This document shows positions 1-10,815 of a stretch of DNA of 64,000 bases, in pieces. Made by a program: the position numbers and the translations under genes. Below the pieces are notes generated by a model, which made no database searches, was not told the DNA's origin, and worked only from the letters and a program-made list of their open reading frames with translations. This stretch comes from Neoceratodus forsteri (Eukaryota > Chordata > Ceratodontiformes > Ceratodontidae), in contig CM057452.1 of NCBI GenBank assembly GCA_016271365.2, forward strand, positions 1,244,245,001 through 1,244,309,000, written 5' to 3'. Position 1 is the first letter of the stretch. Each line of letters begins with the position of its first letter.

Positions 1-1409
1 ACATATGGGTAAAAAAGAAGGAGAACCAGAACAAGCATGCAGTTCTGTGGGAAATGTAGCCCTGCTATCCAAAAGGCTCTGGTTGAATAACTAGTTGTAT
101 ACAAAACAGGGTGGTGGGGTGGGCGAGGGAAGGGAGAGCAGGTGGGGTCTAAAGATATAGGGTGCTATAGTGGGGAGGGTGTGACAGAGCAAAAGTTCAG
201 GTTGTAGCACTGAGCCGACTGCTCTTTGTTTCATTATATCTGAGAGATGTAAGGGTTGAAGGCTCATTGTGTCTCAGACTATCCATAAGAATTAGTTAAT
301 TGGGAAGAATGGAATGCTCGCAGAAGGAGACGACTTCGGTTATGGCTTAGCAAACATCGAGCGCTCGAGTGCTGGAGCAGCTTCTAGTTAGTGACGCTGA
401 TGGCCATGTCCTTGCTGTTTGGGTAAGTGAGGTGCAATCATCGGCGCTAGATCGACTTCTGGGTCAAAGACCGCTGATGGCCTTGTGCTTGGCTGCTTGA
501 AATGAGTGAGCTGTAGGCACAGCACTCAGGGAGTGGCATGTGGTCAATGGTTTATGAAGAGGTGGCCCTGAAGGTACCTGCTATGTCCAGGCTAAGGTGA
601 TGAGACTACACAGAACTAAGAGAGTGTAATCCAAATGTGTGTTCTCGAGCGGCTTCAGGGACATTGACCACTGGTGGTCAAGGTCATAAGGTGACTGCAC
701 TGGTTAATTAAGCGGTCATTTAGCATAACTGGGTACTGAATAGAGGCAAAGGGTAGAGGTGGGGGAGAAGAGGGTGGAGTGTAGGACCAAAAGGGTGGAA
801 TGTAGGACCAAAAGGGGTGTACTCGGCAAAGGCGCTCATGGTCCGGTGGTTTTATGGCTTTACCGTGCCTCTACGGGGTTAGGATCTTAATTTACTGAGA
901 GCAGAGAGTGAATCTAACTGGGGGTGTTGCTTAGCAGCTTAGGTGTACAAAAGCAGCTGTCTCCAATTACAGCTTCCAGCTGTTTCTAGCAGAAGAGAAC
1001 TGGTTGCAGAGCAAGAAACAGAAGTCCAGAACTACAGATTTTTTACTAGTTTCCCTCCTTCCCACCCAAAGCCAGTTCTAGTTTTATAGCCACTGAATTT
1101 GACTGATAACAGGAACTTCCTGTTTGGCAGTAGGAAGGGAAGGATCACTGAGACACATTAGTTTCAGCAACCTTGAAGGAACCTAAAAAAAAACCAAAAA
1201 CCTCTTTATCCACCCCTGGCTGTTGGAGGTCTGAATCCAAGCACGGAGGAAGGAGACTACTGAAGACTACAGGAAGTTCCTGTCCCAGAACTGGAAGGGT
1301 GAGAGTTGTAAGAGTACATAGGCAGTAGAAAAGTAAGTGTGAAAATGCATAGACGGAGGAGACAATAAGCATATAAAGCAACAGGAGAGGGGACACAAAA
1401 TAAGTCAAG
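1..1409. other. Unassigned region upstream of CR1-A
   Basis: I see no supported gene here. The short reading frames carry no recognisable motif. The last few hundred bases before 1410 contain repeated purine-rich and AGGAACTTCCTG-type stretches and could be the 5' UTR of the CR1 LINE that follows, but nothing in the window repeats this segment, so the 5' end of that element cannot be placed. Confidence 0.4.
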
Positions 1410-2332
1410 ATGGGAGTGGTGCAGTGCAATGGCTGTGGAGCAGCAGTGTTCCAGGAGACATTCTGGAGGCTGTGATGCTGCCCTGTTTGCAGGCACATCT
1501 CTGGTCTGAGGGAGGAGGTTGCCCATCTCCAGACTGGCCTGGTAGGATTCATGAAACCTCTTCCCCCACCCAGGGACCACCAGGGCCACCACCGTTACCT
1601 CAGAAATTGCCAAGAAAGAGGAGCGGTTGGACCAAGGTGGGCTCAGAGAGGGAGAGGGTGGTGGAACACAGGTGCATTCCTCCAGTTGTAGCTCTCCACA
1701 ATTCATATGCTGTTCTGGCAAAGAGTGGTTCCTCTATAGAGGCACCTGCAGTGGAGACCAAGGAGGATGCTGGGAACCTCCACAAAGGAGACCCACAGGA
1801 GGATGGCACGAGACCTCACAGGGGAAGGAAACAACTCCTGGTGGGGAACTCAATCATTAGAGGGGTAGACGTGGGGGAGGAAGGGGATAGGGAGGTAAGG
1901 TGCCTGCTTGGCACCACAGCTTGGAGGGGCAGGAAGCAAATCCTCAGGATCGCAGGAGCAGCTACATGAAGGAGGGAGCTGGATGTCATTGTCCACCTAG
2001 GGACAAATGACCTGGCTGTAAATGGGATCAGAGAGGTGCAAAAGGAGTTTGTGGAGTTGGGGAGGGGCCTTAGACAAGTAGCGTGTACAGTAACCTTCTC
2101 GGAGGTGCTGCCTGTCTATGGCAATGATGATGCTAGGGTATTCCACACCATGGGTTTCAATGAATGGTTGAAATATTGGTATGGAGCTCAGGGTTTTGGC
2201 TTCAATGGGGACTGAGGAGCTATCTGGAGGGATGCAGGCTTATACTGGCACGATGGTCTGCATCTGTCCAGGGGGGGATCCAGGATCCTAGGTGACAGGT
2301 TTAAATGTTTTATTGGCAAGCATTTAAACTAG
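1410..2332 (+). pseudogene. CR1 ORF1: zinc-finger plus SGNH-esterase protein (decayed)
   Basis: CR1 ORF1 proteins typically join an N-terminal Cys-rich finger to a GDSL/SGNH esterase domain, thought to help the RNP interact with lipids or nucleic acid. The ATG at 1410 opens a frame with CNGCG followed by CCPVC about 20 residues later, fitting the finger. The frame then changes around 1560-1630. The esterase blocks are visible in order: VGNSIIRGVD with the GNS serine near 1840, VHLGTNDL at 1991-2014, and DGLHLS near 2250 with the Asp-His pair. Two TGA stops (1967 and about 2212) interrupt the domain, and the frame closes at the TAG at 2330. A second, 5'-truncated copy of the same domain lies on the minus strand at 63081-63475. 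Domain identity is read from motifs; loss of function is evident. Confidence 0.8.
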
Positions 2333-5279
2333 CCAAGGGGGGAAGCACTGAAAAGGAGCAGGGAAATCCTAGCCTCCCCCAACAAAGCGCAGTAGTTAGA
2401 GAGGTAAACACCAAGGCAGAGAAGTCAGCAGGGAGCAGGACAGCGATAAATGTAGAAAAAGGTGTTAAGGACAGGGATGGGGCTAAGAGGGGTAAGGCCA
2501 TAAAAAATAAATGGAAGATGATGAGTACCAATGCCCATAGTCTGTGCAACAATCTCCCTGAACTAGTGGCCTTAATGGAAGAGGGATGCCTGGATATTGT
2601 GGCAGTCACTGAAACATGGTACACAGAGAACTATGAGTGGGAAGTCAACATACCAGGATACACAGTCTACAGGAGGGACAGGGTGGGTAAAAGAGGAGGA
2701 GTAGCTCTCTAAATAAGGGAAGGGATTAAAGCAACAGAACTAAAGAGTAAACAGGATGTTGATAAATCACTATGGGTTACCCTGGAGACAGGAAATGGCA
2801 CCACAATCCACATGGGGGTTGTGTACAGACCCCCATCTCAGGGGAGGAAATGAACAAGGAAATGATAGAAGGCATCCTTAAAATGGCAGAAAAAGGAGAG
2901 ATATTGTTGATGGGGGATCTGAATATGCCAGATGTTAACTGGAGCACCTTTGCTGCAGGCACATTCAAGAGCAGGGTCATTCTTGATGCCCTACAGGGGG
3001 CATGCCTCAGACAGCTAGTGTTGGAACCCACTTGGGAGGGAGAAATCTTAGACCTGGTACTCTCAAATGAGGTAGGAGAAAGGATCTCAGATTTAGAAGT
3101 AGGTAGCCATCTGGGAACAAGTGACCACCAAACAGTGTGGTTCACAATAAATACAGCCACAGAGTCAAGCTATACAAAAACAAGAGCATTGGACTTTAGG
3201 AAGGCTGACTTTGGGAAAATGAGAGCATGCCTTAGAAAAGCACTAGCAAATGGGCAAGAAAGAGGGGTGCAGGAACAATGGGGAATAATCAAAACAGCCA
3301 TCGCAGAGGCAAAAAGCCTTTGTGTGAAGCAAATCAATAAAACAAAACAAAGGAAAAAAACACTATGGTTCTCAAAAGATGTGGCAGGGACGGTTAAGGA
3401 GAAAAGGATAGCATTCAGGAAATATAAGGAAACACAGAAGGAGCATGACAGAGAACTTTATCAGTTAAAGCAGAAGGAGGCAGGGAAGGCAGTCAGAATA
3501 GCAAAGGCATAAACTGAGGAAAATATAGCCAACTCTGTTAAGAAGGGGGATAAAACTTTTTATAGGTACATTGGGGAGCGAAGAAAGACCAAGGGAGGGA
3601 TACAGAGACTTAATAAAGGGGAGGGAATGTGGGCAGAGGGTGACAGTGAAAAAGCAGGGATACTGAACGAATATTTCTGCTTAGTATTCACAACAGATGA
3701 GGAGGGGGAGGGGCCTAAACCAAACAAGGGAGACACTCTGAATAGGAGAGTCGATACCAGTCCATTCACAGAAGAAAGGGTTTTGAAAGAACTCTTGAAA
3801 CTGAGGGTGGACAAAGCAATGGGGCCTGATGGGATTCACCCAAGAATACTAAAAGAACTATGGGTAGAACTAGTAACACCACTGACTACTGTCTTTAACA
3901 AATCATGGGAGGATGGAGTGGTACCTGAAGACTGGAGGAGGGCAAATGTGATTCCACTTCATGAAAGTGGGAGCGGGGCAGAGGCAGGAAACTACAGACC
4001 AGTTAGTTTGACTTCAGTGGTAGGGAAAATGATGGAATCACTTCTGAAGGAAAGAATTGTTGAGTACCTGGAGGCCAGTGGGGCACAGGACCCAAGGCAG
4101 CATGGTCTCACAGCAGGAAGGTCATGTCAGACAAACCTAATAGATTTCTTTGACTGGGTGACCAAAGTAGAAGACCAGGGTGGGGCTGTGGATATGGCCT
4201 ACCTAGATTTTAGCAAGGCATTCAACACAGTCTCACACAAAAGATTAATATACAAGTTAGCCAGCCTTGGAGTGGGTCCCAAGGTGGCAGCGTGGATAAA
4301 AACTGGCTGGACAACAGGACGCAAAAAGTAATAGTAAACGGAGTCCACAGTGAAGAAAGGACGGTAACTAGTGGGGTACCGCAGGGTTCGGTACTGGGAC
4401 CGGTGCTCCTTAACATCGTTATAAGTGACAGTGGAGAGCACCTGGAAGGAAAGGTATGCCTCTTTGCAGATGACACAAAGATCTGCAACAGGGTTGATAC
4501 ACAAGGTGGGGTGGAAAGAATGAAAAGGGACTTGGCAAGGTTGGAGGAATGGTCAAATACGTGGCAGCTCAGATTCAATGCAAAGAAGTGCAAGGTAATG
4601 CATCTGGGAAACATAAACACAGGGGAAGAGTACACAATGGGGGGAAGTTAATAACAACAACAAAAATTGAAAGAGACCTAGGAGTAATTATATCAGATGA
4701 CCTAAAGGTGGGCAAGCAATGTGAGAAGGCAGTAAGGAGGGCTGGGGGATACTGGGATGCATAGGGAGAGGCATCAACAGTAGAAAACAAGAAGTTGTTA
4801 TCCCTCTCTACAGACAGTTAGTGAGACCCCATCTGGAGTACTGCATGTAATTCTGGAGACCCGATCTCCGCAAAGACATAGACAGAGTGGAGGCTGTTCA
4901 GAGGAGGGCAACCAAAATGGTGCGAGGTCTGCACCAAAAGTCATACGAGGAGAGACTAAAACAGCTTAATATTTATACCCTTGAGGAAAGGATGGAGAGG
5001 GAGGACATGATAGAAACATTCAAGTATCTCAAGGGAATTAACAAGGTACAAGAGGATAGTATCTTTCAGAAAAAGAGTTGTGCAAGAACAAGGAGGCACA
5101 ATTTGAAGGTAGAGGGGGGACGGCTCAGAGGTAATGTTAGAAAGTATTTTTTCACAGAGAGAGTTGTGGATGCATGCAACAGCCTTTCTGAGGAGGTTGT
5201 GGAGTCAAGAACAGTGGGAGAATTCAAGAATGCATGGGACAGACATAAGGCTATTCTAGTGAGGGGCAGGAGGAAGTAA
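2305..5279 (+). pseudogene. CR1 ORF2: APE endonuclease plus reverse transcriptase (decayed)
   Basis: ORF2 nicks target DNA and reverse-transcribes the element RNA (target-primed reverse transcription). The first in-frame ATG (2305) overlaps the ORF1 end by 28 bases. Endonuclease motifs follow: NAHSL from about 2530, VTETWY near 2605, GVVYRPPS near 2820, GDLNMPDVNW near 2920 and SDHQTVWF near 3120. RT motifs include DKAMGPDGIHPR, NYRPVSLTSV, AYLDFSKAF, SGVPQGSVLGP and the catalytic FADDTK near 4465. The C-terminus ends with GEFKNAWDRH, usual for CR1. Damage: TAA at 2710; a frameshift near 2836; TAA at 3510 where the minus-strand sister copy reads Gln; a lost A in an A-run near 4308; a frameshift near 4648; and further breaks near 4765. 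The reading moves through all three frames. Confidence 0.9.
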
Positions 5280-5499
5280 GCTGTTGATTAACTAGAATCT
5301 GCAGCTTATCCATCAGGTAGGGAAATGAGCAGACTGGGTGGGCCAAGTGGTCCTTATCTGCCATCAAATTCTATGTTTCTATGTTTCTATCCGGTTTAGA
5401 GGACTCGGGCATCGGCTTCAGGGGCACGTCTGCACTCTTCAAAGCCGACCAGGAACTGAGGAATTGCCGGTAAGCTGTATAATGGAATAAGTAGGGTGT

Positions 5500-6850
5500 T
5501 TTCGACTTTGATGCATATCTCGGGCATTTTTTGGAATTTTGGCACCAAATTTTCAACATGGTGTTTTTGGGAACCCTTCTCATGAATTCTGGAACTGTCA
5601 TGGCGTTAATCATTTCCAAAAGGTGATTTTGCAGTCACTGTGTGGAATCACCTTTGGGGACTGATTAACAAAATGACAGTGCCAGTGTGCATGAGGAGGG
5701 CTCTCAAAAAGCCTATGTTGCAAATTTGGTAGGAAAATCCAGAAAATTACTGGTTTTATTTAGTGCGTATTGGCGTGAAAGGTTACCGCATGCTCGTAAG
5801 TTAGGAATTTGCAATATTTTCATGCCAGATTTTAACATTGGCAATTTCCACACCTCCTTGTGAACAGTACAGCTGTCATTTTCCACATCCTGGCTGAAAT
5901 GTGTTTTCGCACTTCCGGCACAGAATAGCACAGTCGCTGTGGGAAATCAGTGTTTGGGACAGATTATGAAAATGCTAGTGACACTGTTCATGAAAAGAGG
6001 TCCTAAATTGCCTATGTTGAAAATTTGGTATCGATACTATATAAAATGACTGTGTTATGAGCGTGCGTTGCGCAGTTTGCACGCACGCTTGTAAGTTCGC
6101 GAATTTATAATATTTTCACTCCAGATTTTCAACATTGCCATTGTTCTGCACCTCCTTATGAATAGTACAGCTGTCATTTTTCACATACTGGCCAAAATGT
6201 GTTTCGCACTTCCGGCGCAGAATAGCACGGGTGCTGTGGGAAATCCGTGTTCGGGACACATTATGAAAATAGCAGTGACAATGTTCATTAGCAGAGGTCC
6301 TAAAATGGCTATCTTGAAAATTTGGTGCGAAAGTCCATAAAATGAGAGTGCTACAGCGTCGTTGCGCAGTTTCAGGCAGCTGGTACCTTCATGACTTTTG
6401 CAATATTTTCACTCCAGAATTTTAACATTGCCATTTTACACACCTACTTATGAACAGTGTAGCCGCTTATTTTTGCATCCTGGCCAAAATGTGTTTCGCC
6501 TTCCGCGCATTAACAGCGCAGTCGCTGGGAAATCAGTGTTTGGGACATATTAAGAAAATCACACTGACACTGTTCATGAGCAGAAGTCCTAAAATGCCTA
6601 TGTTGAAAATTTTGTGATGAAACTCCATAAAATGACTGTGTTACGAGCGTGCATTGTGCAGTTTCCATGCACCCTTGTAACTTCGCAAATAAGTAATATT
6701 TTCACGCCACATTTTCAACAGTGGAATTATTCCACACCTCTTTGTAAAAAGTAGAGCTGTCATTTTTCACATCCTGGCCGAAATTTGTCTTTGCGCTTCC
6801 AGTGCAGAATACCGCAGTCGCTGTCAGAAATCATTGTTTGGGACAATTTA
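5500..6850 (-). repeat. 294-bp inverted-dimer satellite array, about 4 units
   Basis: The recurring phrase TTTTCACTCCAGATTTTCAA and variants begin near 5817, 6111, 6404 and 6699, giving a period of 293-295 bp. Each unit also holds an inverted, diverged version of itself: the complement of its second half again reads TTTTCAA, then GCCATTTT, then CACCTC or GACCTC, then ATGAAC. The unit therefore looks like a head-to-head dimer of a roughly 147-bp monomer. The same array lies in opposite orientation at 24935-26790 and 44550-45360. Confidence 0.85.
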
Positions 6851-9180
6851 GGATTGAGCGAGTGAGAGAGGAGGGAGTGACCGAGCTCAAATGAGCTTTG
6901 TCGGGACTGCTGCAGATTTCTTTGTGGGCAGGAAAAGGTGCCAATGCAGGCAGGAGCCCAGTACAAAAGGGCATCCTGCAGTGCTGGCAGAAATGGAACA
7001 AGCAAGGGAGATAGGAGGAGTGAGCAAGCTCAACGGAAGTCTATCGTGACTGCTGCAGATTTCTTTGTGGGCAGAAAAAGACAGCAACGCAGGCAGGAGC
7101 CCAGTACAAAAGGCCAGCCTGCAGTGCCGGCAGAAATGGATGAGCGAGTGACAGAGGGGGAGTGAGCGACCTCAATGGAGCTGTGTCAGGACTACTGCAG
7201 ATCTCTTTGTGGGCAGAAAAAGCTGCCAACACAGGAAGGAACCCAGTACAAAAGGGCAGCCTGCAGCAGAGGGAGACACAGAATGAGAGAGTGAGGGAGG
7301 GGGAGTGAGCGAGCTCACTGGAGCTCTGTTAGGACTGCTGCAGATTTCTTTGTGGGCAGAAAAAGGCAACAATGCACGCAGGGGCCCAGTACAAAGGGCA
7401 GCCTGCAGTGGCAGGAGAAACAGAACAAATGAGTCAGAGAGGAGAAGTGAGTGAGCGAGGTCAATGGAGCTCTGTCGGGACTGCTGCAGACTTCTTTGTG
7501 GCCAGAAAAAGGTGCCAACCAAGGCAGGAGCCCAGTACAAAAGGGCAGCCTGCAGTGCCAGGAGAAACAGAATGAGTTCATGAGACAGGGGGAGTGAGCA
7601 ACCTCAACGGAGCTCTGTTGGGACAGCTACAGATATCTTTGTGGGCAGAAAAAGGTGCCAGTGCAGGGAGGAATCCAGTACAAAAGGTCAACCTGTGGTG
7701 CTGGGAGAAACACAACGAGTGAGTGAGAGAGGGGGAGTAAGCGAGCTCAACGTAGCTGTGTCAGGACTGCTGCAGATCTCTTTGTGGGCAGAAAAAGCCA
7801 CCAACAAATGCAGGAACCCAGTACAAAACTGCAGCCTGCAGCAGTGGGAGACACAGAATGAGTGAGTGAGGGAGGGGGAGTGAGTGAGCTCAGTGGAGCT
7901 CTGTTGGGACTGCTGCAGATTTCTTTACTGGTAGAAAAAGGCAGCAATGCACGCAGGGGCCCAGTACAAAACAGCAACCTGCAGCACCGGCACAAACGGA
8001 ATGAGTGAGTGACAGAGGGGGAGTGAGTGAGCTCAGAGGAGCTGTGTCAGGACTGTTGCAAATTTCTTTGTGGGCAGAAAAGGAAGCAATGCACACAGGG
8101 GCCCACTACAAAAGGACAGCCTGCAGTAGTGGGAGAAACAGAACGACTGAGTGAGAGAAGGGGAGTGAGCAAGCTCAACGGAGCTCTTGTGACTGCTGCA
8201 GATTTCTCTGTGAGCAGAAGAAGACAGCAATGCAGGCAGGAGCCAAGTACAAAAGGGCAAGCTGCAGCGCCGGCAGAAATGGAACGAGTGAGTGAGGGGG
8301 AGTGAGTGAGTGCAACAGAGCTCTGTTGGGGAAGCTGTAGATTTTTTTTGGCCAGGAAAAAGGTGCCAACAGAGGCAAGAGCCCAGTACAAAAGGACAGC
8401 CTGCAGCACCAGGACAAACTGAATGAGCGAGTGACACACGGGGAGTGAGCGACCTCAACGGAGTTCTGATGGGACAGCTGCAGATTTCTTTCTGGGCAGA
8501 AAAAGGTGCAAATGCAAGCAGGAGCCCAGTACAAAAGGGCAGCCTGCAACGCTGGCAGAAACGGAATGAGCGAGTGAGAGAGGGGGAGTGAGCGAGCCCA
8601 ACGGACCTCTGTCAGGACTGCTGCAGATTTCTTTGTGAGCAGAAAAAGGCACCAACAGAGGCAGGAGCCCCGTACAAAAGGGCAGCCTGCAGCACCAAGA
8701 GAAGCAGAATGAGCGAGTGAGACAAGGGGAGTGAGTGACCTCAATGGAGCTGCATCGTGACTGCTGCGGATTGCTTTGTGGGCAGAAAAAGGCAACAGTG
8801 CAGGCAGGAGCACAGTACAAAAGGCCAGCCTGCAGCCCTGGGAGAAAAACAATGAGCGAGTGAGAGAGGGGGAGTGAGTGAGCTCAGTGACGCTGTGTCG
8901 GGACTGCTGCTGATTTATTTGTGGGCAGAAAAAGCCCCCAACGCCGGCAGAAGCCCAGTACAAAAGGGCAGGCTGCAGCAACTGGAGACACAGAATGAGC
9001 GAGTGAGGGAGGGGGAGTGAGTGAGATCAACGGAGCTCTGTTGGGACAGCTGCAAATTTCTTTGTGGACAGAAAAGGTTGCCAATGTAAGCAGGAGCCCA
9101 GTACAAAAACAGCAGACTGCAGCAGCGGGAGAAATAGAACGAGCGAGTGACAGAGGGCCACTGAGCGAATTCAACGGACC
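6850..9180. repeat. 142-bp minisatellite, about 16 copies
   Basis: The phrase GCAGATTTCTTTGTGGGCAG recurs at about 6915, 7057, 7199 and 7341, and so on to about 9055, usually every 142 bp and sometimes 147. Each unit also carries GAGCGAGTGAGAGAGGGGG, CTCAACGGAGCTCTGT and CCCAGTACAAAAGGGCAGCC. Since 142 is not a multiple of three, open frames drift between phases. This produces long but meaningless minus-strand ORFs, such as the 268-codon frame at 8175-8981. The block sits inside composite copy 1 where copies 2 and 3 have a foldback module. Confidence 0.93.
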
Positions 9181-9217
9181 GACGCAATCAACATTCGGCA
9201 TTAACAAATGCTTGATA

Positions 9218-9480
9218 TTTTGGGGCCAGTGTTTGGCAGGGTGATGGGTTCAAGACAGATATCAGGGATTAAAGATATATATTTCTTATATCGGGGCTGG
9301 TGATTGGTGGGGTGGGTGTCCACTAGACACCAGGGATTTAGGATATTTTTATTTATATTGGGGTCAGTGATCAGTAGAGTGGGGGTCCACTAGACACCAG
9401 GGATTTAATTAATTGCTTTTTTATATTGGGGTCAGCAGTCAGTAGGGGGGGGAACTAGATGCCGGGGATTTGGGGGAGTC
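9218..9480. repeat. Short tandem array, about 70-bp unit, 4 copies
   Basis: TGGGGCCAGTG or TGGGGTCAGTG starts recur at about 9221, 9294, 9359 and 9427. They are followed by GGGTCCACTAGACACCAGGGATT and an AT-rich stretch. Unit length varies between 65 and 73 bp. The array directly abuts the outer end of composite copy 1 and may mark an expansion at its insertion site. Confidence 0.75.
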
Positions 9481-9718
9481 ACAGTTTGTAACTTCTTCTT
9501 GCCTTTTTTTAAGTGCAATTTGCACTTACAAAAAACAAAGCAAGGTGAAGTTGCAAATGGCGAATTTTCAGTTGACAGACGAAAATTCGCAAACTGATAT
9601 GGGGAAGCGAATTTGATGACTTTGCTGAAAATTCGCAAGCAAAGTAGAACATCGCTGCATCTCTGTGTTTGACACACTAACTATTTTCACAGCAAAGCCC
9701 CAAATGACCAGTATACAC

Positions 9719-10056
9719 TGGGCTGGATTCACAAATGTTTTTTGGACTAAGTCCCATGCTGCAACTCCAAAATGCATACCAAAATTGCCACATCTGTGAA
9801 GATTGCTATTCACATCCGCAACAGCTGCAGAAGATGTTACGGCTGGTCCCACCAGCCATAAAATTTTTCTGCAGCTGAGGGGATTTCCATGGCAACACCA
9901 CCTGCAAGCTGCCATAAATCATGGAGCCAGTCATAAACCAGCTCCACTTTTGAGAACACCGTAGCTGCGGGAGAAATTGCAGTTCCTCAAATGGCAACCC
10001 AATTGAGCAGGATTTTTGCCACAGCTGTGGGATGTTCAAGAGTTTTGTGAATCCAG
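9719..10056. mobile_element. Hairpin MITE with GGATTCACAAA inverted ends
   Basis: The left end CTGGATTCACAAA (about 9722) is matched by its complement TTTGTGAATCCAG (about 10034). Internally the element is rich in CAGCTG/GCTGCAG palindromes and has no reading frame. Length is about 335 bp. Such small terminal-inverted-repeat elements with no coding sequence are non-autonomous DNA transposons. The superfamily (hAT or Harbinger type) cannot be fixed because no clear target duplication is visible. Confidence 0.6.
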
Positions 10057-10253
10057 TCCACTGTTTCCTATGTATTTCATGTGGTAGCTGGCACACAGGC
10101 TTGGCAAGAACAGCAGTCAGTTTATTTTATATTGCTGTTGGCTGCTTGCTGACCTTGATACAGACACACTGTCACAGCTGAGCTGCCCATCCCTAAAAAA
10201 TATATAGCGATTGGTGGAATGCTATTAGGGATGGAAATCCATTCCTAGAATAG

Positions 10254-10333
10254 CGTTGTTATGCTGCAGTAGCTACGTCATCGTAGCTGTTGTGCTGCAC
10301 TAGCTATGTAGCTACTGCAGCATAACAACAACG
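10254..10333. repeat. 80-bp hairpin
   Basis: CGTTGTTATGCTGCAGTAGC at 10254 is matched in inverse by GCTACTGCAGCATAACAACA, ending at 10333. The arms are about 25 bp around a loop that itself repeats TAGCTGTTGTGCTGCA-like sequence. A 20-bp part of the right arm (TATGTAGCTACTGCAGCATA) also occurs near 36740. Confidence 0.75.
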
Positions 10334-10768
10334 AATGCCTTCACACATGTGCATTAGAACATTCACCAGTCAGGAAACGGCAGCAGTGGTGAGAGCAACA
10401 GATGAGGAGAGCAGCACGGAGGCAAAAAAAAAAAAAACACAAAGTAAGGACACAGCTGTGCACCTCCATGCTCCATTTATTATAGATAGCAGACCATATG
10501 CTATAAAAGCCAATGTATGGTACTCTATCTATAAAAACTGTGAGCTGCCATCTTGAGGTTGCCATGGCGACCAAAACCTCTCGTGCTTCACTCTTGAGGT
10601 TTAACCAGTCACCATTGTCAACCTCTCAATGGCAACACACAGTTACTATAGCTAGAGGCCCGTACATTATCCTCTACATTGAAGAAAAGTTTGACAGTGT
10701 CCCTTTAGTGCAAAAAAATAGATGTATACCCACAGTCACATATGCCAGTATATTCATTTGCATTGTTA

Positions 10769-10815
10769 GCTATTTATTTATTTATTTATTTGTTTATTTA
10801 TTTATTTATTTCTCG
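10769..10815 (-). repeat. (TTTA)n tract, 3' tail of LINE-B
   Basis: About 12 TTTA units. On the minus strand this is an AAAT/TAAA-type tail terminating the LINE that extends up to 15179. The two other LINE 3' ends of this type in the window (32796 and 38208, both minus) also end in ATTTATTT runs. Confidence 0.85.

Larger units (their letters stand above)
1410..5390 (+). mobile_element. CR1-type LINE, nearly full length (CR1-A)
   Basis: This non-LTR retrotransposon holds an esterase-type ORF1, an APE-endonuclease/RT ORF2, and a 3' end that closes with about three TTCTATGT-type octamers (5369-5390). Terminal octamer repeats are a CR1 hallmark. The same 3' end recurs in the window at 25918, 27750, 31262 (minus) and 58385 (minus). 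The coding part is broken by several single-base deletions and stops, so it is a fossil. It ends exactly where composite copy 1 begins, so either it inserted into that element or the composite is truncated there. The 5' limit is taken at the ORF1 start and the true 5' UTR may extend upstream. Confidence 0.9.
5391..9213 (-). mobile_element. Composite tandem-repeat element, copy 1 (right end missing)
   Basis: Read on the minus strand, this segment begins with the same terminal sequence as two other loci (24437 and 44055), the AAGCATTTGTCAATGC block, seen here as its complement at 9190-9213. It ends near 5391 with a block matching 26830-26930 and 45390-45480, which includes CGGTCGGCTTTGAAGAGTGC. 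Between these lie a 142-bp minisatellite and a 294-bp satellite. Copies 2 and 3 also have a right part of about 0.8-1 kb that is absent here, where CR1-A abuts. There is no coding capacity. Non-autonomous Helentron-like (HINE) status is possible but unproven. Confidence 0.7.

Noticed and set aside
1424..1969. 181-codon plus ORF considered as a host gene
   Set aside because: Its last third is the start of the CR1 ORF1 esterase (VGNSIIRGVD) and it runs straight into VHLGTNDL after one stop.
8175..8981. 268-codon minus-strand ORF with repeated Cys/Phe-rich phrases, and its neighbours between 6760 and 9207
   Set aside because: Entirely inside the 142-bp minisatellite. The frame repeats only because the DNA repeats, and a unit length not divisible by three shifts the phase.
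5500..9180. CRISPR-like array
   Set aside because: Units are 142 or 294 bp with no short constant repeat plus unique spacer arrangement, no cas genes, and the context is eukaryotic.
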